NCBI GenBank assembly: GCA_963801045.1
Contig: CAWDDC010000003.1
Coordinates: 806,001-870,000, forward strand
Direction: 5' to 3'
Length of the DNA stretch: 64,000 nucleotides
DNA from: JACCWP01 sp963801045
Lineage (GTDB): Bacteria; Actinomycetota; Actinomycetes; Propionibacteriales; Nocardioidaceae
This document shows, in pieces, positions 26,251 through 35,244 of the stretch. Position 1 is the first letter of the stretch; every line of letters begins with the position of its first letter. Position numbers and translations under genes: made by a program. The notes under the pieces were generated by a model, which did no database searches, was not told the origin of the DNA, and worked only from the letters and a program-made list of their open reading frames with translations.

Positions 26251-26883
26251 TCAGAGCTTCCGCCCCTCGGCGGAGTGCACGCGCTGCTGTTCCTCGCTCA
26301 CGCCGTCCCCGAACGGGGTGAGGCCCTCGAGGCCGTCGATGCTGGCGCCGTTGTTGACGTCGCAGTAGTCCCGGATCGCCGACGGGCCACGCTTGCGACG
26401 CCACGCAGCGGCGGTCGTGAGCAGCTGGTCCCGCTCCTTGCCGTAGTCCAGCACCGGCACGACGTAGCCGCACGACGTCGAGACCCGCTGCACGTCGACC
26501 GTCACGATGCTGCGCACCGCCGCCAGCACCTCCGGTGGCAGGTCGAAGCGGTCCACCAACGGCTCGAACCCCGGCTCGTGCATCTCCACCACCCGGCCCC
26601 GGCCGTGCAGCCGTACGACCTGGGGCTTGCCCGTGAACGCACAGGCCATCACGACGATGCGGCCGTTCTGCTTCAGGTGTGCGACCGTCTCGATCCCACT
26701 GCCGAACAGGTCGACGTAGGCGACCTGGCGCGGCCCCAGCACCGCGAACGTGCGCATGTCGCCTTTGGGCGAGACGTTGACATGGCCGTCGTCGCCGCTC
26801 GGAGCCGTGCCCACGAAGAACATCGGCTGCGCACAGAGCCAGTGCCGCATCGCGTCGTCGATCTCGTCGACCACCACACCCAT
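26251..26883 (-). CDS. Pyridoxamine 5'-phosphate oxidase-family protein
   Basis: Split-barrel flavin-binding-type protein of 210 aa. The core reads MFFVGTAPSGDDGHVNVSPKG, then YVDLFGSGIETVAHLKQNGRIVVM (an N-R-x-V strand) and VVRLHGRGRVVEM. Relatives bind FMN, F420 or heme. Transcribed with the upstream VOC (5 bp gap) and DHFR-like genes as a three-gene minus-strand operon. True PdxH activity is unlikely. Confidence 0.82.
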   Translation of the reverse strand: MGVVVDEIDDAMRHWLCAQPMFFVGTAPSGDDGHVNVSPKGDMRTFAVLGPRQVAYVDLFGSGIETVAHLKQNGRIVVMACAFTGKPQVVRLHGRGRVVEMHEPGFEPLVDRFDLPPEVLAAVRSIVTVDVQRVSTSCGYVVPVLDYGKERDQLLTTAAAWRRKRGPSAIRDYCDVNNGASIDGLEGLTPFGDGVSEEQQRVHSAEGRKL

Positions 26884-26888
26884 CGGGA

Positions 26889-27305
26889 TCACCCGTTCCT
26901 GAAGTCTTCGGCGGTCATGCCGTCCGCGTGACCGGCCGGCCACTGCACGAGCTCGATCAGGTAGCCGTCAGGGTCGCGCACCATGGTGACCAGCGGCTGA
27001 TCGGGACCGGCGGTCGGCACTGCCGGGTCGGTCCGGATGCCATGGGCGGCCAGGCTGGCGATGGTGGCGTGCAGGTCGTCGGTCTTGATGGCGATGTGGT
27101 TGAGGCCACCGGTCTCGGTGACCGGCCGGACGGGGTCGTGCGCGAGCTCGATGGTGACGAACGGGTCGTCCGGCAGCTGGAGCATGGTCAGGGTGCCGAA
27201 GGGGGTGCCCGGAACGGTGCCGACGACGGTGTAGCCGAGTGCCTGGTAGAAGGCGCGGGAGCGATCCTGGTCGGTGACGCGGAGTCCCACGAGCAGCGTG
27301 CGCAT
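26889..27305 (-). CDS. VOC family protein (glyoxalase-like)
   Basis: Protein of 138 aa. The fold signature is GLRVTDQDRSRAFYQALGYTVV, with metal-ligand candidates in TGGLNHIAIKTDD (His) and RDPDGYLIELVQW (Glu), the arrangement of glyoxalase I-like enzymes. Middle gene of the DHFR-like/VOC/PNPOx-like operon, separated by 2 and 5 bp. A lactoylglutathione-type or dioxygenase-type reaction cannot be distinguished. Confidence 0.83.
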   Translation of the reverse strand: MRTLLVGLRVTDQDRSRAFYQALGYTVVGTVPGTPFGTLTMLQLPDDPFVTIELAHDPVRPVTETGGLNHIAIKTDDLHATIASLAAHGIRTDPAVPTAGPDQPLVTMVRDPDGYLIELVQWPAGHADGMTAEDFRNG

Positions 27306-27307
27306 GA

Positions 27308-27913
27308 TCAGCGTCCGACGTCGTAGAGCAGGTGGGTGACGCGGTCGCCCTGGGCCACGCGGGAGGGGTTGCCCAGCACGACCTCGTCGCCGGGTCCCAT
27401 GGCGCCGAAGAACGGTCTCCCGGCGCCGAAGACGACGGGCACCACGTTCATCACGATCTGGTCGATCAGGCCGAGCCGCAGCGCCTGTCCGCCGATCTGC
27501 CCTGCGGCGACGTCCACGATCCGGTCGCCGCAGTACTCGCGGGCCTGCTCGATCGCGGCCTCGACTCCGTCGGTGACGAACGTGAACGGAGCAGTCTCCG
27601 CGTGCTCCCAGTCCGTCGGCGCCTCGTGAGTCACGACGAAGACGTGATCACCGGCTGCCGGTCGGCCGTCCCAGCCATTCGTCTGGTCGAACAGCTTCCG
27701 CCCCATGATGACCGCGCCGATGTCGGTGTAGACCGACTGCATGAAGTCCTTGGACGCCTGCGTGCTGCGCATCGCCGCGTCGTCGGACTCGGACCACTTC
27801 CACTCGACATCGCCCGCCATCAGCCACTCGAACAAGGACCCGATCTGGCCGTCGTCGTAGGCGATGAAGCTGTCCGTCGACACCGCTGCGCAGCCCATGA
27901 TCGTCGTGGACAT
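27308..27913 (-). CDS. Dihydrofolate reductase-family (RibD C-terminal-like) protein
   Basis: Protein of 201 aa with the DHFR/RibD-C fold: MSTTIMGCAAVSTDSFIA, then GAVIMGRKLFDQTNGWDG and VVPVVFGAGRPFFG near the C-terminus. It is not a canonical folate enzyme because it belongs to the YyaP/YwjB-like reductase group. GGAG precedes ATG 27913. First gene of the three-gene operon. Confidence 0.85.
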   Translation of the reverse strand: MSTTIMGCAAVSTDSFIAYDDGQIGSLFEWLMAGDVEWKWSESDDAAMRSTQASKDFMQSVYTDIGAVIMGRKLFDQTNGWDGRPAAGDHVFVVTHEAPTDWEHAETAPFTFVTDGVEAAIEQAREYCGDRIVDVAAGQIGGQALRLGLIDQIVMNVVPVVFGAGRPFFGAMGPGDEVVLGNPSRVAQGDRVTHLLYDVGR

Positions 27914-28164
27914 GTGGTCTCCTTCGAAGGGTGTGGGTGGCCATTGTGGTGTCACCACGGGTGTACCCGCGAGCCGCGACGTGTGTACCTCCGTGCACTT
28001 TCGGGAATGGTGCATCGGGTATGGCGTAGCCGTCATGCGCATGTCGACTCACGGTGTGCGGAGTGGTGCCTCGTGTTGAACGATCAGGCCACGCGGCACC
28101 GGGATTGCCGAAACGACGCCCCGTCTCACTTCACTCAGTGCAGCAAGTGGCGGTACGGTGACGT

Positions 28165-28644
28165 ATGGGCTGCTGGCCGTGGGGTGACCCGGCGGGTCGG
28201 GACCGGGTCGTAATGGTGGGCGTCGACGGCACCGAGTCGGGTCGGGCGGCGCTGGCGCTCGCTGCGGCCCAGGCGGCCGCGATGAACGCGCGACTGGTCG
28301 GCCTGCACGTGCCTCCTCCGCTACCGCTGCTGGGCAGCATGTCGGCGGACATGGTGGCGCGGCTGCCGGCGTTGCGTGCGGAGGTGGAGGCCGACGCGTT
28401 CTTCGACACCGCGACGGCGGCCGACGTTGCGGGAGTGCCGTGGACCTTCCAGGTCGAGTCCGGCCCGGTCTCGACGGTGCTCCGCCGGCAGGCGACCACG
28501 ATCGCCGCGTCCCTCGTCGTCGTGGCGACGGGCGCCCGCCATCGAGGCCCGCACCGTTGCCCGGCCCGGCGGCTCGCGGCAGCGTGTGAGCAGCCGGTGC
28601 TCGTCGCCGAGCCCGGCCACGGGGAAACCGCGGGGTCATGGTGA
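28165..28644 (+). CDS. Universal stress protein (UspA)-like
   Basis: Protein of 159 aa with the Usp start (DRVVMVGVDGTESGRAALALAAAQAA) and the strand VVVATGARHRG near residue 118. The usual ATP-binding G-x2-G-x9-G-S/T loop is degenerate (only GARHRG remains), so ATP binding is doubtful. It overlaps the next small membrane-protein gene by 7 bases, suggesting co-translation. Confidence 0.7.
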   Translation: MGCWPWGDPAGRDRVVMVGVDGTESGRAALALAAAQAAAMNARLVGLHVPPPLPLLGSMSADMVARLPALRAEVEADAFFDTATAADVAGVPWTFQVESGPVSTVLRRQATTIAASLVVVATGARHRGPHRCPARRLAAACEQPVLVAEPGHGETAGSW

Positions 28645-28910
28645 ACCAGTCGGTGGTCGCGTTCGTGCCGGCCGACCTGGTCGCCGACCGGTTGCTGCCG
28701 GCCCTGCTCATCGCCCTTGGAGTGCTCTCGGTCCTGTGGGCTCTGGCCTGGGGCGTGGAGCGCGGCCTCCGGCGGCTCGCCCGTGCGCGCGGCGTGCCCG
28801 TGCCGTCGCTACGCAGGACCTCGCTGGACGACGCCGCTGTGCACGCCGAGGCGGTGCGCGGGATCCACGCCCTCGAGAACTATCTGCGCCGCCGTGACAC
28901 TGCGATGTGA
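28638..28910 (+). CDS. Small single-span membrane protein
   Basis: Protein of 90 aa with one membrane helix (LLPALLIALGVLSVLWALAW, residues 19-38) followed by a basic juxtamembrane stretch (RGLRRLARARG) and a soluble tail. It overlaps the end of the universal-stress-like gene and is probably co-expressed. I do not recognise the family. Confidence 0.6.
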   Translation: MVNQSVVAFVPADLVADRLLPALLIALGVLSVLWALAWGVERGLRRLARARGVPVPSLRRTSLDDAAVHAEAVRGIHALENYLRRRDTAM

Positions 28911-28916
28911 GACCCC

Positions 28917-29534
28917 TCAGCGGGTCACGCCGTCGCGTACCCGCCGGAAGTTGGCGGCGACCAGCCGGGGCAGCGAGCCACGCCCGCCGCGTCGACGCCA
29001 CAGGTTCAGGGCCGCGCGCAGAGCCGCGATGCTGACGCTGCCGAGGAGCTCGGCGAAGGCATCCTCGTCGGCAGTCGGCTGACGCCGCTTCGAGCCCACC
29101 AGCCAGCTCCGCACGCTGCTGGCGACCGCCGCCTCGAACGCTGCCAACTGTCCCAGGTTGACCGCCATCAGCTCCGGGGCCTTGTGCATGAGCTCCAGCT
29201 GCAGCAGCAGGTCGTCGCGCTGCTGCATCGCCGCCGCCAGGGAGGCGACCGCCAGCCCCGCGCGGTCCGTCGGCTCGAGCTCGGGCGGCGTGCTCGCGAG
29301 CTCGGCGCGCAGCATGGCCAGCTGCTCGTCGATGTGCCCGAGCAGGACCTCGTCCTTCGACGAGAAGTGGTGGAAGAACGTGCGCCGGCTGACTCCGACG
29401 GCGGCAGAGATCTCGTCGGCCGTGGTCTCGCGGAACCCCTGGTCGGCGAACAACCGCACCGCAGCCGTGCGCAGGGCATCGCGGGTGGCCCGCTTCTGCA
29501 GGTCACGCTGGCCCAGCTCACTCGGTCCGGCCAC
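28917..29534 (-). CDS. TetR family transcriptional regulator
   Basis: Protein of 205 aa. The N-terminal helix-turn-helix runs from TRDALRTAAVRLFADQGF to EISAAVGVSRRTFFHHFSSKDEVL, and the C-terminal effector domain belongs to the MftR/SACE_7040-like type. Divergent from the zinc alcohol dehydrogenase at 29800 across 265 bp, which may be its target. No clear palindrome was found between them. Confidence 0.85.
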   Translation of the reverse strand: MAGPSELGQRDLQKRATRDALRTAAVRLFADQGFRETTADEISAAVGVSRRTFFHHFSSKDEVLLGHIDEQLAMLRAELASTPPELEPTDRAGLAVASLAAAMQQRDDLLLQLELMHKAPELMAVNLGQLAAFEAAVASSVRSWLVGSKRRQPTADEDAFAELLGSVSIAALRAALNLWRRRGGRGSLPRLVAANFRRVRDGVTR

Positions 29535-29799
29535 AGCGCCATGATGTCAGGTCGGTCGCCTGCCCGACCGCGGCCGACAGCGCCTGCGCCGGCGTCATCA
29601 CCTGCCGCCATGAGCGCCTCCGCACAGCCGGAGGCCACCTTTCGCCGCGATCCCCCGTTCGCCGCAGCAGAGCACAACGGCCACGCCGACTTCCTGCACG
29701 AACGCATCGACGGGGTCACCGGAGGCTGAGCGGTCCCCGTTTGCCGGACTCCGGCGCCCGGGTGACGATGACGGCCGGACGTCAACGGAGGAGCAGCAC

Positions 29800-30981
29800 A
29801 TGAGGGCAGTGACCTGGCACGGTTCGAGGGACGTCCGCGTCGACACGGTTCCGGACCCGATCATCAAGGAGCCGACCGACGCGATCGTACGGATCACGAC
29901 GACCAACATCTGCGGCTCCGACCTGCACCTGTACGAACCGCTCGGCCCGTTCATGGGCGAGGGCGACATCCTCGGCCACGAGCCCATGGGCATCGTGGAG
30001 GAGGTCGGCGCGGAGGCCGGGGACCTGAAGGCCGGCGACCGCGTGGTGCTGCCGTTCCAGATCTCCTGCGGGCACTGCTTCATGTGCGACCAGCAGCTGT
30101 ACACCCAGTGCGAGACCACCCAGGTCCGCGACCAGGGGATGGGTGCGGCGCTCTTCGGCTACACCAAGCTCTACGGCGAGGTCCCCGGCGGCCAGGCGGA
30201 GTACCTCCGGGTCCCGCAGGCGCAGTTCACCCACATCAAGGTGCCGGAGGGACCGCCGGACGACGCGCTTCGTCTACCTGTCCGACGTGCTGCCGACGGC
30301 GTGGCAGGCGGTCGCGTACGCCGACGTGCCCGACGGCGGCACGGTGGTGGTGCTCGGACTCGGCCCGATCGGTGACATGGCCTGCCGCATCGCCCTCCAC
30401 CAGGGCATGCGCGTCATCGGCGTCGACCTGGTGCCGGAGCGGTTGCGACGCGTGGCTGCTCGCGGTGCGGAGACGCTCGACCTGACCCAGCACGACGACC
30501 TCGGGGACGTCGATCCGCGTCCATGACCGAGGGGCGCGGGCCGGACTCGGTGATCGACGCCGTCGGGATGGAGGCGCACGGCTCGCCCGTGGCCCGGATG
30601 GCGCAGAAGGTCGCCGGGCTGCTGCCGGCGTCGCTGGCCGCCCCGATGATGGCGAAGGCTGGCGTCGACCGGCTGAGCGCGTTCTACTCCGCCATCGACA
30701 TCGTGCGCCGCGGCGGGACGATCTCGCTGAGCGGGGTCTACGGCGGCATGGCCGACCCGATGCCGATGATGACCCTGTTCGACAAGCAGATCCAGCTGCG
30801 GATGGGGCAGGCCAACGTCAAGCGCTGGGTGCCGGACATCCTGCCGCTGCTGGTCGACGAGGACCCGCTCGGCGTCGACGACTTCGCCACCCACCGGCTG
30901 CCGCTCGAGCAGGCCCCGCACGGCTACGACATCTTCCAGCGGAAGGCCGAGGGCGCGGTCAAGATCCTGCTGACGCCCTGA
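29800..30981 (+). CDS. Zinc-dependent alcohol dehydrogenase (formaldehyde-dehydrogenase-like), two frameshifts
   Basis: Zinc MDR of about 393 aa. Catalytic zinc ligands lie in ICGSDLHLY (Cys) and LGHEPMG (His/Glu). The structural zinc Cys cluster is ISCGHCFMCDQQLYTQC, and the NAD loop is VVVLGLGPIGDMACR. It resembles glutathione-independent formaldehyde dehydrogenase-type enzymes. Breaks occur near 30267 (extra G before RFVYLSDVLPTAWQAV) and near 30515 (loss of one or gain of two bases before TEGRGPDSVIDAVG). Probably intact in the organism. Preceded by GGAGGAG at ATG 29800. Confidence 0.85.
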
Positions 30982-31003
30982 CACAGGGACTGGGTCGGCC
31001 CGG

Positions 31004-31810
31004 ATGCGCGTGATCCCGATAGGGGAGCTGCTGGAGCGGGCGGCCCGGGCCCTTCCCGCCGCCGACGAGGAACGCCGCCACGGCTGGTGGTTGCGGCACA
31101 CCGACAGCAGCACGTGGTGGTCGGGGGCAGTGCTGGCCCACGGGCAGAGAGCGGACGAGCCGCTGGAGCGGGGCGTCCGCGCGGCGGAGGCCTTCTACGC
31201 CGACCGCAACGCTCCGGCACGGTTCCAGATCTGTGCCGACTGCCCGCCCGGGCTGGACGCAACGCTTGCCGGGCGGGGCTACCGGCGGGAGTGCCCGATG
31301 TCGCTCCAGGTCGCCGCCGCCGACGACGTCATCGAACGATTGTCCGCGCCTGCCCTGCCGGTGCAGCTCGTCGACCGTCCGGACTCGGCGTGGTTTGCCA
31401 TCTGGCACGCGGTCAGCGCAGCAGACAGCCCGCCGCAGCCGGAATGGCGTGTGCTGCAACGCGTGCAGGCACCCAGCGCGTACGTGACCGTCCTGGACGA
31501 CGGGCAGCCGATCGCCGTGGGTCGGGCGGTCGCGGACACCGGCTGGACCGGTGTGTTCGGCACGGCGACGCTGCCTGTCGCGCGCGGGCGTGGTGCCGCG
31601 AAGCGGGTGCTGTCTGCTCTTGCCGCCTGGGCCGTGGAGCAGCAGGCGCCGCGGCTCTACCTCCAGGTCGAGGCGGACAACGCCGCGGCGAGACGGCTGT
31701 ACGAGGGCGCCGGCTTCACCGAGCTCGCGACGTACCACTACCGCCGGCAACAGTCTCCGGCGCAGGACCAGACGACCGGGTATGGGTCTGCCGGAACGCC
31801 CGGGGGCTGA
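31004..31810 (+). CDS. GNAT family N-acetyltransferase
   Basis: Protein of 268 aa. The acetyl-CoA-binding motif A is TLPVARGRGAAKRVLSALAAWA (about 183-205), followed by LYLQVEADNAAARRLYEGAGF. The N-terminal half (about 1-120) is divergent, giving a two-lobe enzyme. The 3' end overlaps the convergent AraC-type gene by 95 bp. Acceptor unknown. Confidence 0.8.
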   Translation: MRVIPIGELLERAARALPAADEERRHGWWLRHTDSSTWWSGAVLAHGQRADEPLERGVRAAEAFYADRNAPARFQICADCPPGLDATLAGRGYRRECPMSLQVAAADDVIERLSAPALPVQLVDRPDSAWFAIWHAVSAADSPPQPEWRVLQRVQAPSAYVTVLDDGQPIAVGRAVADTGWTGVFGTATLPVARGRGAAKRVLSALAAWAVEQQAPRLYLQVEADNAAARRLYEGAGFTELATYHYRRQQSPAQDQTTGYGSAGTPGG

Positions 31811-32715
31811 CGCCGAACTTCGCGACGAACGCCTGCCGCAGGCTCTCGCCCGAGCTGAAGCCGCAGCGGCGGGCGACCTGCGACAGCGGCAGGTCCGTCG
31901 TGGCGGTCAGCCGGGCGGCGATCTCGAGCCGGATCCGTCGCACGGCGCTGCCCGGCGGTTCGCCGAGGTGCTCGTGGAACAGCCTGGTCAGCTGCCGGGG
32001 GCTCACGCCGGCGCGGGAGGCGAGCGCGGTGGTGACCAGGTCGGAGTCGGGATGCGCGGCCACGTGGTCGATGGTGTCCCGCACCGTGGCGTCGTCGGGA
32101 CGTGGCGCCGTCGTGAACATGCTCATCTGCGTCTGGTTTCCCGGCCGCTGCAGGTAGGTGACCATCCCCATCGCCACCCGGCGCGACAGCTCCGGGCCGT
32201 GGTCCTCCTCGATGAACGCCAGCGTCAGGTCGAGCGAGGCGGTCACCCCGCCGGAGGTCGCCAGACTGCCGTCGCGGATGAAGATCGGTGCCGCGTCCAC
32301 CGACACCGCCGGGTACTGCGCCGCCAGCTCGCTCGCGTACCACCAGTGCGTCGTCGCCCGCCGCCCGTCCAGCAGACCGGCCTCGGCGAGGACCGTGGCA
32401 CCGGTGCAGACCGAGGCGGCCCGTCGCGAGCGCGCCGCGAGCCGCCGAACCTGCCGGATCAGCTCGGGGTCCTTCGCGGCCGCACCGTGGCCCCGACCAC
32501 CGGAGACGATCAGGGTGTCGACATCGCGGACGGCGCCAAGCCGTGCCTGCGTGCGCAGGGTCAGACCCGTCTCGCAGCGGATGTCGGCGCCTCCGACGCT
32601 GGCGAGGACAGATCGTGTACGCCGGGTCGGCACCGAGCCGGTTGGCGAGGTCGAGCGCCGTCGTCACGCAGGCGATGTCGACCAGCTCTGCCCCGTCGTA
32701 CCCGACGACCACCAC
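31716..32715 (-). CDS. DJ-1/PfpI-AraC family transcriptional regulator, one frameshift
   Basis: FtrA/GATase1-like AraC regulator of about 332 aa. The N-terminal DJ-1 domain reads VVVVGYDGAELVDIACVTTAL to TLIVSGGRG, with the conserved Cys in SVCTGATVLAEAG. The C-terminal AraC double helix-turn-helix includes LASRAGVSPRQLTRLFHEHLG and LSQVARRCGFSSGESLRQAF. An extra T near 32611, between DPAYTI and VLASVGGADI, breaks the frame; deleting it restores the protein. The GTG start at 32715 has weak support. Confidence 0.83.
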
Positions 32716-32841
32716 CGCCGCGCCGCCACGGCCTCAGAGTAGGAGAACCCGACCGTGCAGGCGAGACAGGTTTCCCAGAATTCGGGCCAGGGCTCGCCCC
32801 GCCGGTTGGTGTCGCACGCGAACCACTGTCACTGTCCTGCC

Positions 32842-33295
32842 GTGAGCTCTCAGTCCCCGGCGTTGTCGCCCGATGTCGCCCGGCGCCGTAGCGCCGGCAA
32901 GCGCGTGTTCATCCTGCACTTCCTCGAGATGCTGCTGGTGATGTTCATCGGCATGGGCATCTTCAGCGGCCTGGCGGCCCTCGCCTTCGCAGCGGCCGGG
33001 AGCAGTGTCTCCGACCAGCCCGGCGCGTTCCGGGTCATGCTGATGGGCGTGAACATGACCGTCCCGATGGTCTTGTGGATGTGGTTCCGCGGGCACTCCG
33101 TCGCGCAGAACGTGGAGATGGCAGCGGCGATGCTCGTGCCTTCCGTTCCTTGCCGCCGCCCTGGTCTGGTCCGACGTTCTCGGCACGATGGCCGGGATGG
33201 GCATCCAGCACGCGGTGATGGTGCCGGCCATGCTCGGCGTCATGCTCTGGCGCTACGACGAGTACGCGCAACCGCACCAGAGCCACCACGGCTGA
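32842..33295 (+). CDS. Small polytopic membrane protein, one frameshift
   Basis: About 150 aa with four predicted membrane helices: LEMLLVMFIGMGIFSGLAALAF, MLMGVNMTVPMVLWMWF, and after frame correction SFLAAALVWSDVLG and VMVPAMLGVMLWRY. The C-terminus is His-rich (HQSHHG). An extra G near 33142 breaks the gene. I recognise only a general similarity to small actinobacterial membrane proteins; function unknown. Confidence 0.65.
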
Positions 33296-33336
33296 CCGAC
33301 GCGACCGCAGCGCACGCGGACTGCGTCAGTCATCGG

Positions 33337-33678
33337 TCATCCGAGCGGACCGGTGAACACCAGGCGGTTGCCGTCAGGATCGGTGACCGGCAGGATCCGC
33401 ACCGTCGTCGCGTCCTGCGGTCCCTCGTGCGCGATTCCGGCCGTGTCCAGACGCGCCGCACGCTCGTCGAGGTCGGACTCGTCGAGAACCATGGACGAGT
33501 GCCCGGCACGCTCCGGTTCGGCCCACACCTGCACACCGTAGGTGTCGCCCAGGTGCCACTCGAGCAGGCCGGGCATCGGGCGGGCGTCCGGCTCGCGGCC
33601 GAACAGGCGGGTGTACCACTCCTCCGCCGCCGCAACGTCGTGGACCGTGGACTGGGCGAGTACGCGCACGATGCTCAT
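33337..33678 (-). CDS. VOC family protein divergent from an HxlR regulator
   Basis: Protein of 113 aa with a single glyoxalase-fold repeat (STVHDVAAAEEWYTRLFGREPD, then VTDPDGNRLVFTGPLG). Divergent from the HxlR-type regulator and sharing with it two direct repeats that are its likely control sites. ATG 33678 has GAGGGA upstream. Confidence 0.8.
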   Translation of the reverse strand: MSIVRVLAQSTVHDVAAAEEWYTRLFGREPDARPMPGLLEWHLGDTYGVQVWAEPERAGHSSMVLDESDLDERAARLDTAGIAHEGPQDATTVRILPVTDPDGNRLVFTGPLG

Positions 33679-33705
33679 CAGATTCCCTCCGCTGCCGCTT
33701 GTGAG

Positions 33706-33759
33706 TTGCAAGCACTTCTCGGCACGCTAACGCGATCCGATGGTAGATTGCAAGCACTT
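33706..33759. promoter_or_regulatory. Two direct repeats in the VOC/HxlR intergenic region
   Basis: TTGCAAGCACTT occurs at 33706-33717 and 33748-33759, 42 bp apart (about four helical turns). Each contains a CAAG-CA-CTT(G) dyad. The spacing and placement in the short divergent region fit HxlR-type operators. Confidence 0.7.
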
Positions 33760-33780
33760 GCTCGGCGAGGGAGGTGGACG

Positions 33781-34323
33781 GTGTCGGAGGAGCCTCGCTC
33801 CGGCTGCGCGATCAACGCTGCGGTCGAGGCGTTCGGGGACCGGTGGACGCTGCTGGTGCTGCGGGACGTGATGTTCGGAAACCGTCGCCACTTCCGAGAG
33901 CTGCAGTCGCTGTCCGACGAGGGCATCGCGTCCAACATCCTCAGCAGCCGCCTCAAGCGGCTCGTTGCGACCGGTCTGCTCACCCGCGACGACGCCGGCC
34001 CGGGCCAGCGCGCGACGTACAGCCTCACCGAGGACGCGATCGACCTGGTCCCCGCACTCGTCGCGCTCGGCTCCTGGGGACTGCGGCACCGCCCGACGTC
34101 GCCCGAGCTGCGCGCGCGTGCGGAGCTGCTCGAGGCAGGTGGGCCGCAGTTGTGGCGTGACTTCATGGATGAGCTGCGCGAGACCCACCTCGGGATCCCT
34201 CGCCCGCGTACTCGGCGCAAACCGGCCAGCGCACGACTCGAGGCCGCGTACACCGAGGCAGTAGCGGCCGCGGCTGGCCGCGACCGATCAGCTGACAAAG
34301 GCACTCGACAGGGGCGAGGTTGA
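33781..34323 (+). CDS. HxlR family transcriptional regulator
   Basis: Winged-helix regulator of 180 aa. It has the conserved Cys in RSGCAINAAVEAFGDRWTLLVLRD and the recognition region FRELQSLSDEGIASNILSSRLKRL. The extended C-terminal tail is longer than usual for the family (110-150 aa) and runs into a decayed hydrolase sequence, so the native stop may have been altered. GTG 33781 has GGGAGG upstream. Many HxlR members sense redox or electrophiles. Confidence 0.85.
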   Translation: MSEEPRSGCAINAAVEAFGDRWTLLVLRDVMFGNRRHFRELQSLSDEGIASNILSSRLKRLVATGLLTRDDAGPGQRATYSLTEDAIDLVPALVALGSWGLRHRPTSPELRARAELLEAGGPQLWRDFMDELRETHLGIPRPRTRRKPASARLEAAYTEAVAAAAGRDRSADKGTRQGRG

Positions 34324-34617
34324 CCTGTTCGCCAGCAGCGGCGGAGCGGTCAACGGCCGTGCCCTCGTAGCCGCCCACCCCGATCGGGTACGGACCCACG
34401 TCGCCCACGAGCCGCCCCTGGCTGAGGTGCTGCCGGACCGCAAGCACGTGCTGGCCGCCTGCTCGGACATCGCGCAGACGTACCAGCGCAGCGGGATGGG
34501 CCGGCGATGGCAAAGACCCCGCCGCCTTCGGGTTGCCGACCGAGTACGGCATGACCGGCCAACCGGACGGGTTCGCGGCGGGCCCTGCACCGCGTCCTGG
34601 AGGAGACCGTCAACCAG
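34281..34617 (+). pseudogene. Alpha/beta hydrolase remnant
   Basis: One frame reads QLTKALDRGEVDLFASSGG then AVNGRALVAAHPDRV and THVAHEPPLAEVLPDRK, and ends near DIAQTYQRSGMG. Another frame continues AGDGKDPAAFGLPTEYGMT. This is the middle of an alpha/beta hydrolase (nucleophile elbow SSGG) without its N-terminus, with an internal deletion or frame change near 34505 and a missing C-terminus. Its 5' part overlaps the end of the HxlR gene. Confidence 0.7.
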
Positions 34618-35167
34618 TAGCACCCCCATGGGGCTCAGAAAGGACCCGGCGCACCATCGGCGTGAAGAACTCGAGCGGCTCCCACGGATAGTCGGGGTCG
34701 AAGGAGTTCTGGTCGTAGTTGGCGCAGAAGTCGACCGTCGCCTGGAAGTAGGGGTGGTCCCGCCACCGGTCGCGCGCGTTGGGGTCCTGCCCGACGTGGT
34801 GGAAGTAGTAGACGCCTTGGAACACCCCGTGGTGCTTGATGACCCAGTAGTTCTTCTCGCTCACGTACGGGCGGAGCACGGCCGCCGCGACCTCGGAGTG
34901 GTTGGCAGGAGCCAGGTGGTCGCCGATGTCGTGCAGGAGCGCGCACACGACGGTCTCCTCGTCCTCGCCGGCACGGTGGGCGCGGGTGGCCGCCTGCAGG
35001 CAGTGCTCCAATCGGGAGAGGCGGTAGCCCGACGAGTCGTGCATGGTCTGCAGCCAACCGAGGACGCGGTCGGGGAACGTCGTGATCTCCTCGTTCTCGA
35101 TCCGGCTGAGCAGGGCATAGTCCGCTGCCGTGCCGTCGGCCATCTGCGTGAAGCTCACGGTCTCCAT
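34610..35167 (-). CDS. HD-domain protein (PhnZ/inositol-oxygenase-like)
   Basis: Protein of 185 aa with HD-fold metal ligands His55 (LEHCLQAATRAHRAG), His79-Asp80 (CALLHDIGDHL) and His84, plus VIKHHGVFQGVYYFHHVG. The pattern resembles the mixed-valence diiron oxygenases PhnZ and MIOX more than phosphohydrolases. No phosphonate genes are adjacent. The oxygenase role is an inference from motif spacing. Confidence 0.75.
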   Translation of the reverse strand: METVSFTQMADGTAADYALLSRIENEEITTFPDRVLGWLQTMHDSSGYRLSRLEHCLQAATRAHRAGEDEETVVCALLHDIGDHLAPANHSEVAAAVLRPYVSEKNYWVIKHHGVFQGVYYFHHVGQDPNARDRWRDHPYFQATVDFCANYDQNSFDPDYPWEPLEFFTPMVRRVLSEPHGGATG

Positions 35168-35244
35168 GCAGACATCCTGGGGGTACTGGCACCGCGCGTC
35201 ACCTGCTCGGGAGAATGGGGATCGTCGGCAATTGATCGAGAGGT

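Noticed and set aside
27308..27913. Folate-pathway dihydrofolate reductase
   Set aside because: Sequence matches the YyaP-like DHFR-fold group, not FolA, and thyA is absent.
29610..29729. Short open frame of 39 codons between the TetR and zinc ADH genes
   Set aside because: No Shine-Dalgarno and no recognisable motif; the region must also hold the divergent promoters.
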